Positions 28,976-37,782 of a DNA stretch of 55,383 nt are shown piece after piece. Origin of the DNA: Hydrogenophilus sp. (lineage in GTDB: Bacteria; Pseudomonadota; Gammaproteobacteria; Burkholderiales; Thiobacillaceae). Location: the NCBI GenBank assembly GCA_020725265.1, contig DYFK01000022.1:1-55383 (forward strand). The letters are read 5' to 3'. A program made the position numbers and the translations under genes. Numbering within the stretch: position 1 is the stretch's first letter; every line of letters begins with the position of its first letter. The notes beneath the pieces were generated by a model. That model had not been told where the DNA came from, did no database searches, and saw nothing but the letters and a program-made list of their open reading frames with translations.

Positions 28976-30341
28976 CCCGGACACGGCCGACCTGTTTGGC
29001 AACGCGCCAAGCGCCCTCCGGCCGGGCATGCCGGCTTCCGGGCCGGCGGCGGAAAACGCGGCGCCGTTGGCCGAACGGCTGCGCCCGGCCGAACTCGATC
29101 AGGTCATCGGCCAGCGCCACCTGCTCGGTCCCGGCCGGCCGTTGCGGCTGGCGTTCGAATCCGGACAGCCGCACTCCATGATCCTGTGGGGACCACCCGG
29201 CGTCGGCAAGACCACGCTGGCGCGCCTGATGGCCCGCCATTTCGATGCCGATTTCATCCAGATTTCGGCGGTGCTCGCGGGGGTCAAGGAAATCCGCGAA
29301 GCAGTCGAACGCGCCCGGGTCAATCGCGGCAACGGCCGGCGCACGCTGCTGTTCGTCGATGAAGTCCATCGTTTCAACAAGGCGCAGCAGGATGCCTTCC
29401 TGCCGCATGTCGAATCCGGTCTGGTCACGTTCATCGGCGCCACCACGGAAAACCCCTCGTTCGAGGTGGTCGGCGCCCTGCTCTCGCGCGCCCAGGTGTA
29501 TGTGCTGCGATCCCTCGACGAACATGAGCTGTCGGCCCTGTTGACCAGGGCGGTCGACGCCGCGCGCACGGAGATCGGAATCGACGACGAGGCGCGCGCC
29601 ATGCTGCTCGGTTATGCCGACGGTGATGCCAGGCGTCTGCTGAATCTGTTCGAGCAATCCCTGACCGCCGCGCGCGCGGCCGGTCATCCGAGCATCGACG
29701 CGGCTTTCCTGGGCGAAGCGCTGGCGCCTTCGCTACGCCGTTTCGACAAGGGCGGCGATGCCTTCTACGACCAGATCTCCGCGCTGCACAAGGCCGTGCG
29801 CGGCTCCAGCCCGGACGCCGCGCTGTATTGGTTCACGCGCATGCTCGACGGCGGCGCCGATCCGCTCTATCTGGGGCGGCGATTGCTGCGCATGGCCAGC
29901 GAGGACATCGGTCTGGCCGACCCGCGCGCGCTCGGCCAGACCCTGGACGCGGTGGCCTGTTATGAACGGCTGGGCAGCCCGGAAGGCGAACTGGCGCTGG
30001 CCCAGGCCGTTCTCTACCTGGCAGCGGCGCCCAAGAGCAATGCCGCCTACCTGGCCTACAAGGCCGCGCGTCAATTCGTCGGCGAGGATGGCTCGCGCCC
30101 GGTGCCCATGCATCTGCGCAACGCGCCGACCCGGCTGATGAAAACGCTCGGCCATGGCCGAGCCTATCGATACGCGCATGACGAGCCCGAGGCGTACGCC
30201 GCCGGCGAACGCTATTTCCCGGACGAACTCGATCCCCCGCCCCATTTCTACCGACCAACCCGCCATGGCCTGGAAGACCGGATCGCGGAGCGGCTCGACC
30301 ACCTCGCCAGCCTGGATCGGACCGCGCGCGGCGACGATTGA
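28956..30341 (+). CDS. rarA: Replication-associated recombination protein A (RarA/MgsA)
   Basis: This 461-residue AAA+ ATPase acts at stalled replication forks, related to clamp-loader subunits. Walker A is GPPGVGKTT at about residues 80-88, Walker B is LFVDEVHRFN, and the sensor region TTENPSFE is intact. The C-terminal tetramerisation domain has the conserved AYLAYKAAR and PVPMHLRNAPT. The start overlaps the end of lolA by 20 bases. Confidence 0.96.
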   Translation: MSSANADPDTADLFGNAPSALRPGMPASGPAAENAAPLAERLRPAELDQVIGQRHLLGPGRPLRLAFESGQPHSMILWGPPGVGKTTLARLMARHFDADFIQISAVLAGVKEIREAVERARVNRGNGRRTLLFVDEVHRFNKAQQDAFLPHVESGLVTFIGATTENPSFEVVGALLSRAQVYVLRSLDEHELSALLTRAVDAARTEIGIDDEARAMLLGYADGDARRLLNLFEQSLTAARAAGHPSIDAAFLGEALAPSLRRFDKGGDAFYDQISALHKAVRGSSPDAALYWFTRMLDGGADPLYLGRRLLRMASEDIGLADPRALGQTLDAVACYERLGSPEGELALAQAVLYLAAAPKSNAAYLAYKAARQFVGEDGSRPVPMHLRNAPTRLMKTLGHGRAYRYAHDEPEAYAAGERYFPDELDPPPHFYRPTRHGLEDRIAERLDHLASLDRTARGDD

Positions 30342-30371
30342 CCCCCGATGGCGGCAAACCACCCAAGGGAG

Positions 30372-30400
30372 TTACGGAAAACAAGGTGTCCTGTTAGAAT
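30372..30400 (+). promoter_or_regulatory. Promoter of rpsB-tsf
   Basis: TTACGG (30372-30377) and TAGAAT (30395-30400) are separated by exactly 17 bases. The transcript would start near 30407, giving a leader of about 120 bases. Confidence 0.7.
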
Positions 30401-30406
30401 TGAAAA

Positions 30407-30528
30407 GCTTTGCGCCTGGCATTCCGCCGGGCCGGCTTAATCCACACATCCGCACCCGTTAAGGTGCTCCGCGCGGACTCGCGGGGTTCTGAGCGGATGG
30501 AGGCACAACCTTAACCCAGGAGTCGTAT
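30407..30528 (+). promoter_or_regulatory. rpsB leader with potential pseudoknot (S2 autoregulation candidate)
   Basis: CATCCGC (30447-30453) pairs with GCGGATG (30493-30499). GTTAAGGT (30458-30465) pairs with ACCTTAAC (30508-30515). The two helices cross, so together they form an H-type pseudoknot. A nested hairpin CCGCG/CGCGG lies at 30469-30484. The last strand ends right at the AGGAG ribosome-binding site. Ribosomal protein S2 is known to repress rpsB-tsf through its leader in E. coli; that this leader does the same is inferred. Confidence 0.65.
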
Positions 30529-31278
30529 ATGTCCGTGACCATGCGTCAAATGCTCGAAGCCGGTGTCCATTTCGGCCACCAGACCCGTTACTGGAACCCG
30601 AAGATGGCCCCCTTCATCTTCGGCCACCGCAACAAGATTCACATCATCAATCTGGAAAAATCCCTGCCGATGTTCAACGACGCCGCCAATTTCGCGCGTC
30701 GCCTGGCTTCCAACAAGGGATCCATCCTGTTCGTCGGCACCAAGCGCCAGGCCCGCGACATCATGGCCGAGGAAGCCTCCCGCTGTGGCATGCCGTACAT
30801 TTCCCATCGCTGGCTGGGCGGCATGCTGACCAACTTCAAGACCGTCAAGCAGTCGGTCAAGCGCATGAAGGACATCGAAGCGCAACTGGCCGAAACTGGC
30901 GCGCTGTCCAAGAAGGAAGTCCTGCGCGTGCAGCGCGAGTACGACAAGCTGGTCCAGAGCCTCGGTGGCATCAAGGACATGGAGCGCCTGCCCGACGCCC
31001 TGTTCGTGGTCGACGTCGGCTACCAGAAGATCGCCATCACCGAGGCCAACAAGCTCGGCATCCCGGTGATCGGCGTGGTCGATACCAACAACACGCCCAA
31101 CGGCATCGATTACGTCGTGCCCGGCAACGACGATTCCAGCCGCGCCATCCGCTTGTACGCGCGCGGTCTGGCCGACGCGGTGCTCGAGGGCCGGACGATG
31201 GTGATCGAGGAAATGGTTTCCGCCAGCCAGGACGAATACGTCGAAGTGGAAGAAGCCGGCGAAGCCGGCGCGGCCTGA
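30529..31278 (+). CDS. rpsB: 30S ribosomal protein S2
   Basis: This 249-residue small-subunit protein has typical S2 sequence from the N-terminal [22 protein letters not shown] to the [19 protein letters not shown] segment. The C-terminal tail is acidic. ATG 30529 has AGGAG upstream. It heads rpsB-tsf-pyrH-frr. Confidence 0.98.
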   Translation: MSVTMRQMLEAGVHFGHQTRYWNPKMAPFIFGHRNKIHIINLEKSLPMFNDAANFARRLASNKGSILFVGTKRQARDIMAEEASRCGMPYISHRWLGGMLTNFKTVKQSVKRMKDIEAQLAETGALSKKEVLRVQREYDKLVQSLGGIKDMERLPDALFVVDVGYQKIAITEANKLGIPVIGVVDTNNTPNGIDYVVPGNDDSSRAIRLYARGLADAVLEGRTMVIEEMVSASQDEYVEVEEAGEAGAA

Positions 31279-31332
31279 CGGCAGCGGGGGCGAATCCGGT
31301 GGTCATCCGGCCGGCCCCCCAGGGATTGCAGG

Positions 31333-31360
31333 ACGCCCCGCCTCCCCGGGGCGTTTTTTT
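31333..31360 (+). terminator. Intrinsic terminator/attenuator between rpsB and tsf
   Basis: ACGCCCCG (31333-31340) and CGGGGCGT (31347-31354) form a perfect 8-bp stem followed by seven T residues. It lies 54 bases after rpsB and 29 before tsf, so it can lower tsf transcription relative to rpsB. Confidence 0.9.
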
Positions 31361-31389
31361 GATTTGATACTGAATTCAGGAGATTGGAA

Positions 31390-32262
31390 ATGGCGGAAAT
31401 CACCGCATCCATGGTCAAGGAACTGCGCGAGCGCACCGATGCCCCCATGATGGACTGCAAGAAAGCGCTGACCGAAGCCGCCGGAGACATGCAGAAGGCC
31501 GAGGAAATCCTGCGCGTGCGCTTTGGCAACAAGGCCGCCAAGAGCGCCGGCCGCGTCGCCGCCGAGGGCGTCGTCGCCATCAATATCGCTGCCGATGGCA
31601 AGACCGCCGCCATGGTGGAAGTCAACTGCGAAACCGACTTCGTCGCGAAGAATGACGATTTCCTGGCGCTCACCAAGGCGCTCGCCGAAATGGTGCTGAA
31701 CCAGAACCCCGCCGACGTTGCCGCGTTGTCCGCCCTGCCCTACAACGGCAAGAGCGTGGAAGAAGCGCGCACCGAGCTGGTCGGCAAGATCGGCGAGAAC
31801 ATGTCGATCCGTCGCTTCACCCGGATGAGCGCCACCGGCAAATTCGCCAGCTACATCCATGGCGGCAAGATTGGCGTGCTGGTCGACGTCACCGGCGACG
31901 AAGCCGTCGCCAAGGACATCGCCATGCACATCGCCGCATCCAAGCCGAAATCGCTGGATGCTTCCGGCGTTTCCCAGGATCTGATCGATACCGAGCGCCG
32001 CGTCGCCATCGAGAAGGCCAAGGAAGCCGGCAAGCCGGAAGCCATGATCGAGAAGATCGCGGAAGGCACGGTGCAGAAGTTCCTGAAGGAAGTCACGCTG
32101 CTGTCGCAACCTTTCGTCAAGGATGACAAGCAGACCGTGGAGCAGGTGCTGAAATCGAAGAGTTCCCAGTGCCACGGCTTCGCCATGTACATCGTCGGCG
32201 AAGGCATCGAGAAGAAAGTGACCGACTTCGCCGCCGAAGTCGCCGCCGCGGCCAAGATCTGA
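31390..32262 (+). CDS. tsf: Elongation factor Ts
   Basis: This 290-residue factor catalyses nucleotide exchange on EF-Tu. The N-terminal UBA-like domain ([22 protein letters not shown]) and the core [10 protein letters not shown] motif are typical. ATG 31390 is preferred over TTG 31384 because AGGAG lies eight bases upstream of the ATG. Confidence 0.98.
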   Translation: MAEITASMVKELRERTDAPMMDCKKALTEAAGDMQKAEEILRVRFGNKAAKSAGRVAAEGVVAINIAADGKTAAMVEVNCETDFVAKNDDFLALTKALAEMVLNQNPADVAALSALPYNGKSVEEARTELVGKIGENMSIRRFTRMSATGKFASYIHGGKIGVLVDVTGDEAVAKDIAMHIAASKPKSLDASGVSQDLIDTERRVAIEKAKEAGKPEAMIEKIAEGTVQKFLKEVTLLSQPFVKDDKQTVEQVLKSKSSQCHGFAMYIVGEGIEKKVTDFAAEVAAAAKI

Positions 32263-32278
32263 AACCGGGATATGCGCC

Positions 32279-32989
32279 ATGGCCGCCGTCACCCGGATAC
32301 TCCTGAAACTGTCCGGCGAAGCCCTGATGGGGCCCGATGCCTTCGGTTACCACGCCGGCACCATGGCCGGCATTGTCGACCAGATCAAGGAAGTGGTGGC
32401 AATGGGCACGGAGATGGGGATCGTCGTCGGTGGCGGTAACCTGTTCCGGGGCGCCACTGGCGCGCTCTCCGGCATGGACCGCGCCACCGCCGACGGCATG
32501 GGCATGCTCGCCACCGTCATGAACGCGCTGGCGCTGAAGGATGCCCTGATGGCGGCGGGCGTGCCCGCGCGCGTACAGACGGCGGTGACCATTGCCCATG
32601 TTGGCGAGCCGTTCGAGCGTGACAGCGCCATCCGTCATCTCGAAGCTGGACGCGTGGTCATCTTCGGAGGCGGCACCGGCAATCCCTTTTTCACCACGGA
32701 TACCGCCGCCGCGCTGCGTGGCGCCGAGATCGGGGCCGACCTGATGCTCAAGGCGACCAAGGTGGATGGCGTCTACAGTGCCGACCCGAAAAAGGATCCG
32801 GCCGCGACCCGTTACGAGAAACTGACTTTCGACGAGGCCATCGCCAGGAATCTGGGCGTCCTCGATACCGCTGCCTTTGCCTTGTGTCGCGAGCAGAAGC
32901 TGCCGCTCGCGGTGTTCAGCATCTTCAAACCCGGCGCGCTCGCGCGCGTGGTCATGGGCGAACCGGAAGGCACGCGCGTGGTGCCCTGA
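32279..32989 (+). CDS. pyrH: UMP kinase
   Basis: This 236-residue amino-acid-kinase-fold enzyme phosphorylates UMP to UDP. Conserved [28 protein letters not shown], and [16 protein letters not shown] segments are present. It starts 16 bases after tsf. Confidence 0.98.
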   Translation: MAAVTRILLKLSGEALMGPDAFGYHAGTMAGIVDQIKEVVAMGTEMGIVVGGGNLFRGATGALSGMDRATADGMGMLATVMNALALKDALMAAGVPARVQTAVTIAHVGEPFERDSAIRHLEAGRVVIFGGGTGNPFFTTDTAAALRGAEIGADLMLKATKVDGVYSADPKKDPAATRYEKLTFDEAIARNLGVLDTAAFALCREQKLPLAVFSIFKPGALARVVMGEPEGTRVVP

Positions 32990-33011
32990 ACACCCTTCCC
33001 AGGAGACAGAC

Positions 33012-33569
33012 ATGATCAATGACATCAAGAAATCGGCCGAAGACAAGATGAAGAAATCCGTCGAGGCCCTACGCACGGATTTCGGCAAGGTTCGCACCGG
33101 CCGCGCTCATGCCGGCATCCTCGATCACGTCAAGGTTGACTACTACGGCAACCCCACGCCGATCGCCCAGGTCGCGAACATCTCCGTCATCGACGCCCAC
33201 ACCCTGGGCGTGCAACCCTGGGAAAAAAACATGGCCGGCAAGATCGAAAAAGCGATCCGCGACGGGGATCTCGGCCTCAATCCGGCCACCGTCGGCGAGA
33301 TCGTGCGAGTGCCGATGCCTCCGCTGACCGAGGAACGACGCAAGGAATTCGTCAAGCTGGTGCGTGGCGAGGCGGAAAACGCCAAGGTCGCGGTGCGCAA
33401 CATCCGTCGCGATGCCATCGCCCATCTCAAGGATCTGCTCAAGAACAAGGAGATCGGCGAGGATGACGAACGTCGCGCTCAGGATGACATCCAGAAGCTG
33501 ACCGATCGATACATCGCGGAAATGGAAAAACACCTGGCCGAGAAGGAAAAGGAACTGATGGTGGTCTGA
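33012..33569 (+). CDS. frr: Ribosome recycling factor
   Basis: This 185-residue factor splits post-termination ribosomes with EF-G. Conserved segments are [23 protein letters not shown] and [18 protein letters not shown] precedes ATG 33012. It follows pyrH by 22 bases. The 93 bases after it contain no gene. Confidence 0.98.
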   Translation: MINDIKKSAEDKMKKSVEALRTDFGKVRTGRAHAGILDHVKVDYYGNPTPIAQVANISVIDAHTLGVQPWEKNMAGKIEKAIRDGDLGLNPATVGEIVRVPMPPLTEERRKEFVKLVRGEAENAKVAVRNIRRDAIAHLKDLLKNKEIGEDDERRAQDDIQKLTDRYIAEMEKHLAEKEKELMVV

Positions 33570-33662
33570 TCCGGACCGCTGACGGATGGCTCGAGGCTAT
33601 CATCCGACGCGCATCGCGCGAGATCGTTATCGACCAACCGCCACGAGCAACCGGCTATCCTC

Positions 33663-34418
33663 ATGATCAAACGCTTCCTCAGTTCCACCGCCGAAATCCC
33701 CGATGCGCCTCCGATGCCACGCCATGTCGCCATCATCATGGATGGCAACGGGCGATGGGCGAAGAAACGCCTGATGCCGCGCGTTACCGGCCACGCGAAG
33801 GGCGTCGAGCGTGTCCGCGACATGGTGGAAGCCTGCATCAAGCGGGAAATCGGCTATCTGACCCTGTTCGCCTTCAGCTCCGAGAACTGGCGTCGTCCCC
33901 AGGATGAAGTCAGCCACCTGATGGAACTGTTCGTCATGGCCCTGGAGCGGGAAGTCGACAAAATGCACCGAAACGGTGTGCGCCTGCGAGTGGTGGGCGA
34001 TCTCGGGCGTTTCGACGCCCGTTTGCGGGAACTGATCGAACAGGGCGAAGCCCTGACCTCGGACAACGCCCGCCTGACCCTCACCGTCTGCGCCAATTAC
34101 GGCGGTCGCTGGGACATCCTGCAGGCGGTCAATGCGTGGCGGCGCGATCACCCGGACGCGAGCGAACCGGTGGACGAACCCGGCCTGGCGCCCTATCTGT
34201 CGATGCATTACGCACCCGAACCCGATCTTTTCATCCGCACTGGTGGCGAGCAGCGCATCAGCAATTTCCTGCTCTGGCAACTCGCCTACTCCGAGCTGTA
34301 TTTCACCGACACCCTGTGGCCGGATTTCAACGCGGCGGCGCTCGATCGAGCGATCGTCTCCTATCAGAAACGGGAACGCCGGTTTGGTCGAACCAGCGAA
34401 CAGCTCGCCGCGCCCTGA
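33663..34418 (+). CDS. uppS: Undecaprenyl diphosphate synthase
   Basis: This 251-residue cis-prenyltransferase makes the C55 lipid carrier for peptidoglycan and LPS. The catalytic-aspartate motif is [16 protein letters not shown], and the family motifs [14 protein letters not shown] and [19 protein letters not shown] are visible. Its end overlaps the likely cdsA start. Confidence 0.97.
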   Translation: MIKRFLSSTAEIPDAPPMPRHVAIIMDGNGRWAKKRLMPRVTGHAKGVERVRDMVEACIKREIGYLTLFAFSSENWRRPQDEVSHLMELFVMALEREVDKMHRNGVRLRVVGDLGRFDARLRELIEQGEALTSDNARLTLTVCANYGGRWDILQAVNAWRRDHPDASEPVDEPGLAPYLSMHYAPEPDLFIRTGGEQRISNFLLWQLAYSELYFTDTLWPDFNAAALDRAIVSYQKRERRFGRTSEQLAAP

Positions 34419-35220
34419 ACGAAGCAACCTGCGGGCGCGCGTCGTCACTGGTGCCTTGCTGGGCACGGCCACCCTCGCCGCGATTCTGCTGTTGCCGACT
34501 TGGGCCTGGAGCCTTCCGGTGGCCTTGGCCATCGCCGCTGGCGCCTGGGAATGGAGCGCCCTGGCGCGCTTGACCGGCCCGGTCCGCTGGCTGTTTACCC
34601 TGATCATGCCGGCACTGGGCTTGGCCATGTTTTTTCTGGCGACGGACTGGGGCAACGCCGCCACCACTGGCATCGCCGCCGCCTTCTGGCTGCTGCTGGC
34701 GCCGGTATGGTTGTGGCGTGGCTGGGGCATGCCCGGCGGCCTCGCCGGTGCCCTGCTCGGCGCGGTTTTGCTGGTGCCGACCGCGCACGCCGCGCTCGCC
34801 CTGCACGCGCAATCGCCCTGGCTGTTGCTGGCCGCGCTGATGGTCGCGGTGATCGCCGATACCGCCGCCTATTTCAGCGGCCGCCGGTTCGGGCGGCACA
34901 AGCTGGCGCCCCGGATCAGCCCCGGAAAAACCCGGGAAGGCGCGCTCGGCGGAGCGCTCGCGGTGCTGCTGTACGCGGCCGCCACCGGATTCCTCGGCTT
35001 TGATTGCGCGCCGGATTGCCTGTCGCGTCTGCTCATCGCCGCCCTGTTCCTGTTCATCGCCAGCGTGCTCGGCGATCTGTTCGAAAGCCACGCCAAGCGG
35101 CAGGCCGGTATCAAGGACAGCGGCAACCTGCTGCCCGGCCATGGCGGTGTGCTCGACCGCATCGACAGCCTGACCGCCGTGTTGCCCCTGGCCCTACTGT
35201 TCTTCCTCCTATGGACATGA
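34384..35220 (+). CDS. cdsA: Phosphatidate cytidylyltransferase
   Basis: This 278-residue membrane enzyme makes CDP-diacylglycerol. It has several transmembrane helices and the family signature at the C-terminus ([36 protein letters not shown]). No in-frame ATG is suitable. TTG 34384, inside the end of uppS, is the best conventional start; a CTG at 34429 would begin at the conserved [11 protein letters not shown]. The stop overlaps the second dxr start as ATGA. Confidence 0.92.
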   Translation: MVEPANSSPRPERSNLRARVVTGALLGTATLAAILLLPTWAWSLPVALAIAAGAWEWSALARLTGPVRWLFTLIMPALGLAMFFLATDWGNAATTGIAAAFWLLLAPVWLWRGWGMPGGLAGALLGAVLLVPTAHAALALHAQSPWLLLAALMVAVIADTAAYFSGRRFGRHKLAPRISPGKTREGALGGALAVLLYAAATGFLGFDCAPDCLSRLLIAALFLFIASVLGDLFESHAKRQAGIKDSGNLLPGHGGVLDRIDSLTAVLPLALLFFLLWT

Positions 35221-36398
35221 CCCCCCGCAACCTCACCATCCTGGGCGCCACCGGCACCATCGGCGTCAATACCCTGGACGTGGTCGCGCGCAATCCCGAG
35301 CGCTTCCGCGTGATCGCGTTGAGCGGACAGCACCAGATCGAGAAACTGGCCGAGCAATGCCGGCGTTTTCGGCCGCGCTACGCCGTGGTCCTCGATGCCG
35401 ACAAGGCGCGTCTGCTGGCGGCCATGCTGACCGGCTCGGGAGTTGAGGTGCTGGTCGGCATGGAGGCGCTGGAGCGGATCGCCGCGCTGCCCGAGGTCGA
35501 CAGCGTGATGGCCGCCATCGTCGGTGCCGCTGGTTTGCGCCCGGCCCTGGCGGCGGCGCGCGCCGGCAAGCGGGTGCTGCTGGCGAACAAGGAAACCCTG
35601 GTCATGGCCGGCCGCTTCTTCATGGAGGCGGTGCGCGATCACGGCGCCACGCTGCTGCCGATCGATTCCGAACACAACGCCGTCTACCAGTCGATGCCGG
35701 CCGGCTACGATGGCGACCTCGCCGCGCATGGCGTGCGCCGCATCCTGCTGACCGCATCCGGAGGCCCGTTCCGTGCTCGCGCCATCGAAACCCTGGCGGC
35801 GGTGACCCCGGAAGAGGCGGTCGCGCACCCCAACTGGGTCATGGGTCGCAAGATCTCGGTCGATTCCGCGACCATGATGAACAAGGGTCTGGAAGTCATC
35901 GAGGCGCGCTGGCTGTTCAACGCCCGTCCCGACCAGATCGACGTGGTCATCCACCCGCAGAGCATTATCCACAGCATGGTCGAGTATCTGGACGGCTCGG
36001 TGCTGGCCCAACTGTCCAATCCCGACATGCGCACGCCGATCGCGCACGCGCTGGCCTATCCCGACCGGGTCGAGGCCGGCGTCAACTGGCTGGATCTCGC
36101 CGCGATCGGCACCCTGACCTTCGAGACACCGGATCTGCGCCGCTTCCCCTGCCTGAGCCTGGCCTACCAGGCCCTGGCCGCCGGCGGCGCCGCCACGGCG
36201 GTGCTCAACGCGGCCAACGAGGAAGCAGTCGCCGCGTTCCTCGACCACCGCCTGTCCTACCTTGGCATCTCCGAAACCCTGGACCGGGTCATGCAACGCC
36301 TGGCCGACCTGCCGGCCACCTCGCTCGACGACCTGACCGCCGCCGATGCCGCCGCCCGCTCGATCGCGCGGGAACTGATCGGGGCGGCGCGGGCCTGA
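35211..36398 (+). CDS. dxr: 1-deoxy-D-xylulose 5-phosphate reductoisomerase
   Basis: This 395-residue MEP-pathway enzyme forms 2-C-methyl-D-erythritol 4-phosphate. The NADPH motif [19 protein letters not shown], the metal-site DSEHNAVYQ and [23 protein letters not shown] are visible. Two ATGs two codons apart (35211 and 35217) are possible; the second overlaps the cdsA stop. Isoprenoid output feeds uppS nearby. Confidence 0.97.
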   Translation: MDMTPRNLTILGATGTIGVNTLDVVARNPERFRVIALSGQHQIEKLAEQCRRFRPRYAVVLDADKARLLAAMLTGSGVEVLVGMEALERIAALPEVDSVMAAIVGAAGLRPALAAARAGKRVLLANKETLVMAGRFFMEAVRDHGATLLPIDSEHNAVYQSMPAGYDGDLAAHGVRRILLTASGGPFRARAIETLAAVTPEEAVAHPNWVMGRKISVDSATMMNKGLEVIEARWLFNARPDQIDVVIHPQSIIHSMVEYLDGSVLAQLSNPDMRTPIAHALAYPDRVEAGVNWLDLAAIGTLTFETPDLRRFPCLSLAYQALAAGGAATAVLNAANEEAVAAFLDHRLSYLGISETLDRVMQRLADLPATSLDDLTAADAAARSIARELIGAARA

Positions 36399-36424
36399 CC
36401 GCCGTCACGCATGCCGGAACCGTC

Positions 36425-37774
36425 ATGACCACCCTGCTTGCCTTTCTCGTCACACTCGCCATCCTGATCGTCATCCACGAGCTCGGCCACTATCTGGTCG
36501 CGCGCTGGGCCGGAGTCAAGGTGCTGCGTTTCTCGGTCGGCTTCGGCAAGGTCGTGGCCAGCCGTGTCGACCGGCACGGCACCGAGTGGTCGCTGTCGGC
36601 GATCCCGCTCGGCGGCTACGTCAAGATGCTCGACGAGCGCGAGGCACCGGTCGCCGAGGCCGAGCTCGGGCGCGCCTTCAACCGCCAGTCGCTGGGCGCC
36701 CGTACCGCCATCGTCGCGGCCGGACCGCTGGCCAATTTCCTGCTGGCCATCGCCTTGTTCTGGGTGTTGTTCCTGTCCGGCGTGCCGATCATCAAGCCCT
36801 TGCTGGGCACGCCGCCGGCCGGCTCACCGGCGGCGCTGGCTGGCATCCAGGCGGGTGACACCGTGCTCGCCATCAATGGCGAAGCCGTCGAGAGCTGGCA
36901 GGACGTGCACTGGCTGGTGCTCAAGCATGCCTATGACGACGACGGCCTACGCGTCGACACGCGAACCCCCACCGGCGGCGAGCGCGACCACGTCGTCCGG
37001 ATCGATGAACGCGGCGAAGGTTTCGAGCAATCGCCATTGCGCGCGCTCGGCCTGGTCCGCTACCTGCCACCACTGGACGCGGTGCTCGGCGAACTGGTCG
37101 GCGATGGCGCCGCCAGTCGCGCCGGCCTCATGCCCGGAGACCGCGTGCTGGCGGTGGATGGCGAGGCCATCGAGAACTGGGAAGCCTTGGTCGAACGGAT
37201 TCGCGCGGCGCCCGGACGGCCCCTGCGTTTCGAGATCGAGCGGGCTGGGCGCCCGGTCACCGCCACGGTGGTGCCGGATTCGGTCGAGATCGAGGGCGTC
37301 GGTACCGGCCGCATCGGCGCCGCGCCCCATCTGGATCCGGGCTTCCTGGCCATGATCCAGGGCGAGGCCCGCTATGGCCCGGTCGAGTCGTTCATGCGCG
37401 CGCTCCAGCGCACCTGGGATCTGTCGATCTTCAGCCTGAAGATGCTCGGCCGCATGATCGTCGGCGAAGCCTCGATCAAGAACCTGTCCGGACCGATCAC
37501 CATAGCCGACTACGCCGGCCAGTCCGCGCAGACCGGCCTGGCCTCCTTCATCGCCTTCCTGGCCCTGGTCAGTCTCAGTCTGGGCGTGCTCAACCTGCTG
37601 CCGGTGCCGTTACTGGACGGAGGGCACTTGCTGTATTATTTCGCCGAATTTCTGACGGGCAGACCGGTTTCCGAGCGTATCCAGGAAATCGGCCAGAAAA
37701 TCGGTATCGGCCTGCTCGGGCTGCTCATGTTCTTTGCCCTTTACAACGACCTACAACGACTCCTCGCCGGTTGA
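36425..37774 (+). CDS. rseP: Regulated intramembrane (site-2) zinc protease RseP
   Basis: This 449-residue inner-membrane protease cleaves anti-sigma factors such as RseA. The zinc motif HELGH lies at residues 18-22, the second motif LDGGH is near the C-terminus, and two PDZ domains fill about 115-300. Four hydrophobic spans are visible. It sits between dxr and bamA, the conserved order. Confidence 0.97.
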   Translation: MTTLLAFLVTLAILIVIHELGHYLVARWAGVKVLRFSVGFGKVVASRVDRHGTEWSLSAIPLGGYVKMLDEREAPVAEAELGRAFNRQSLGARTAIVAAGPLANFLLAIALFWVLFLSGVPIIKPLLGTPPAGSPAALAGIQAGDTVLAINGEAVESWQDVHWLVLKHAYDDDGLRVDTRTPTGGERDHVVRIDERGEGFEQSPLRALGLVRYLPPLDAVLGELVGDGAASRAGLMPGDRVLAVDGEAIENWEALVERIRAAPGRPLRFEIERAGRPVTATVVPDSVEIEGVGTGRIGAAPHLDPGFLAMIQGEARYGPVESFMRALQRTWDLSIFSLKMLGRMIVGEASIKNLSGPITIADYAGQSAQTGLASFIAFLALVSLSLGVLNLLPVPLLDGGHLLYYFAEFLTGRPVSERIQEIGQKIGIGLLGLLMFFALYNDLQRLLAG

Positions 37775-37782
37775 CCGTCTCC

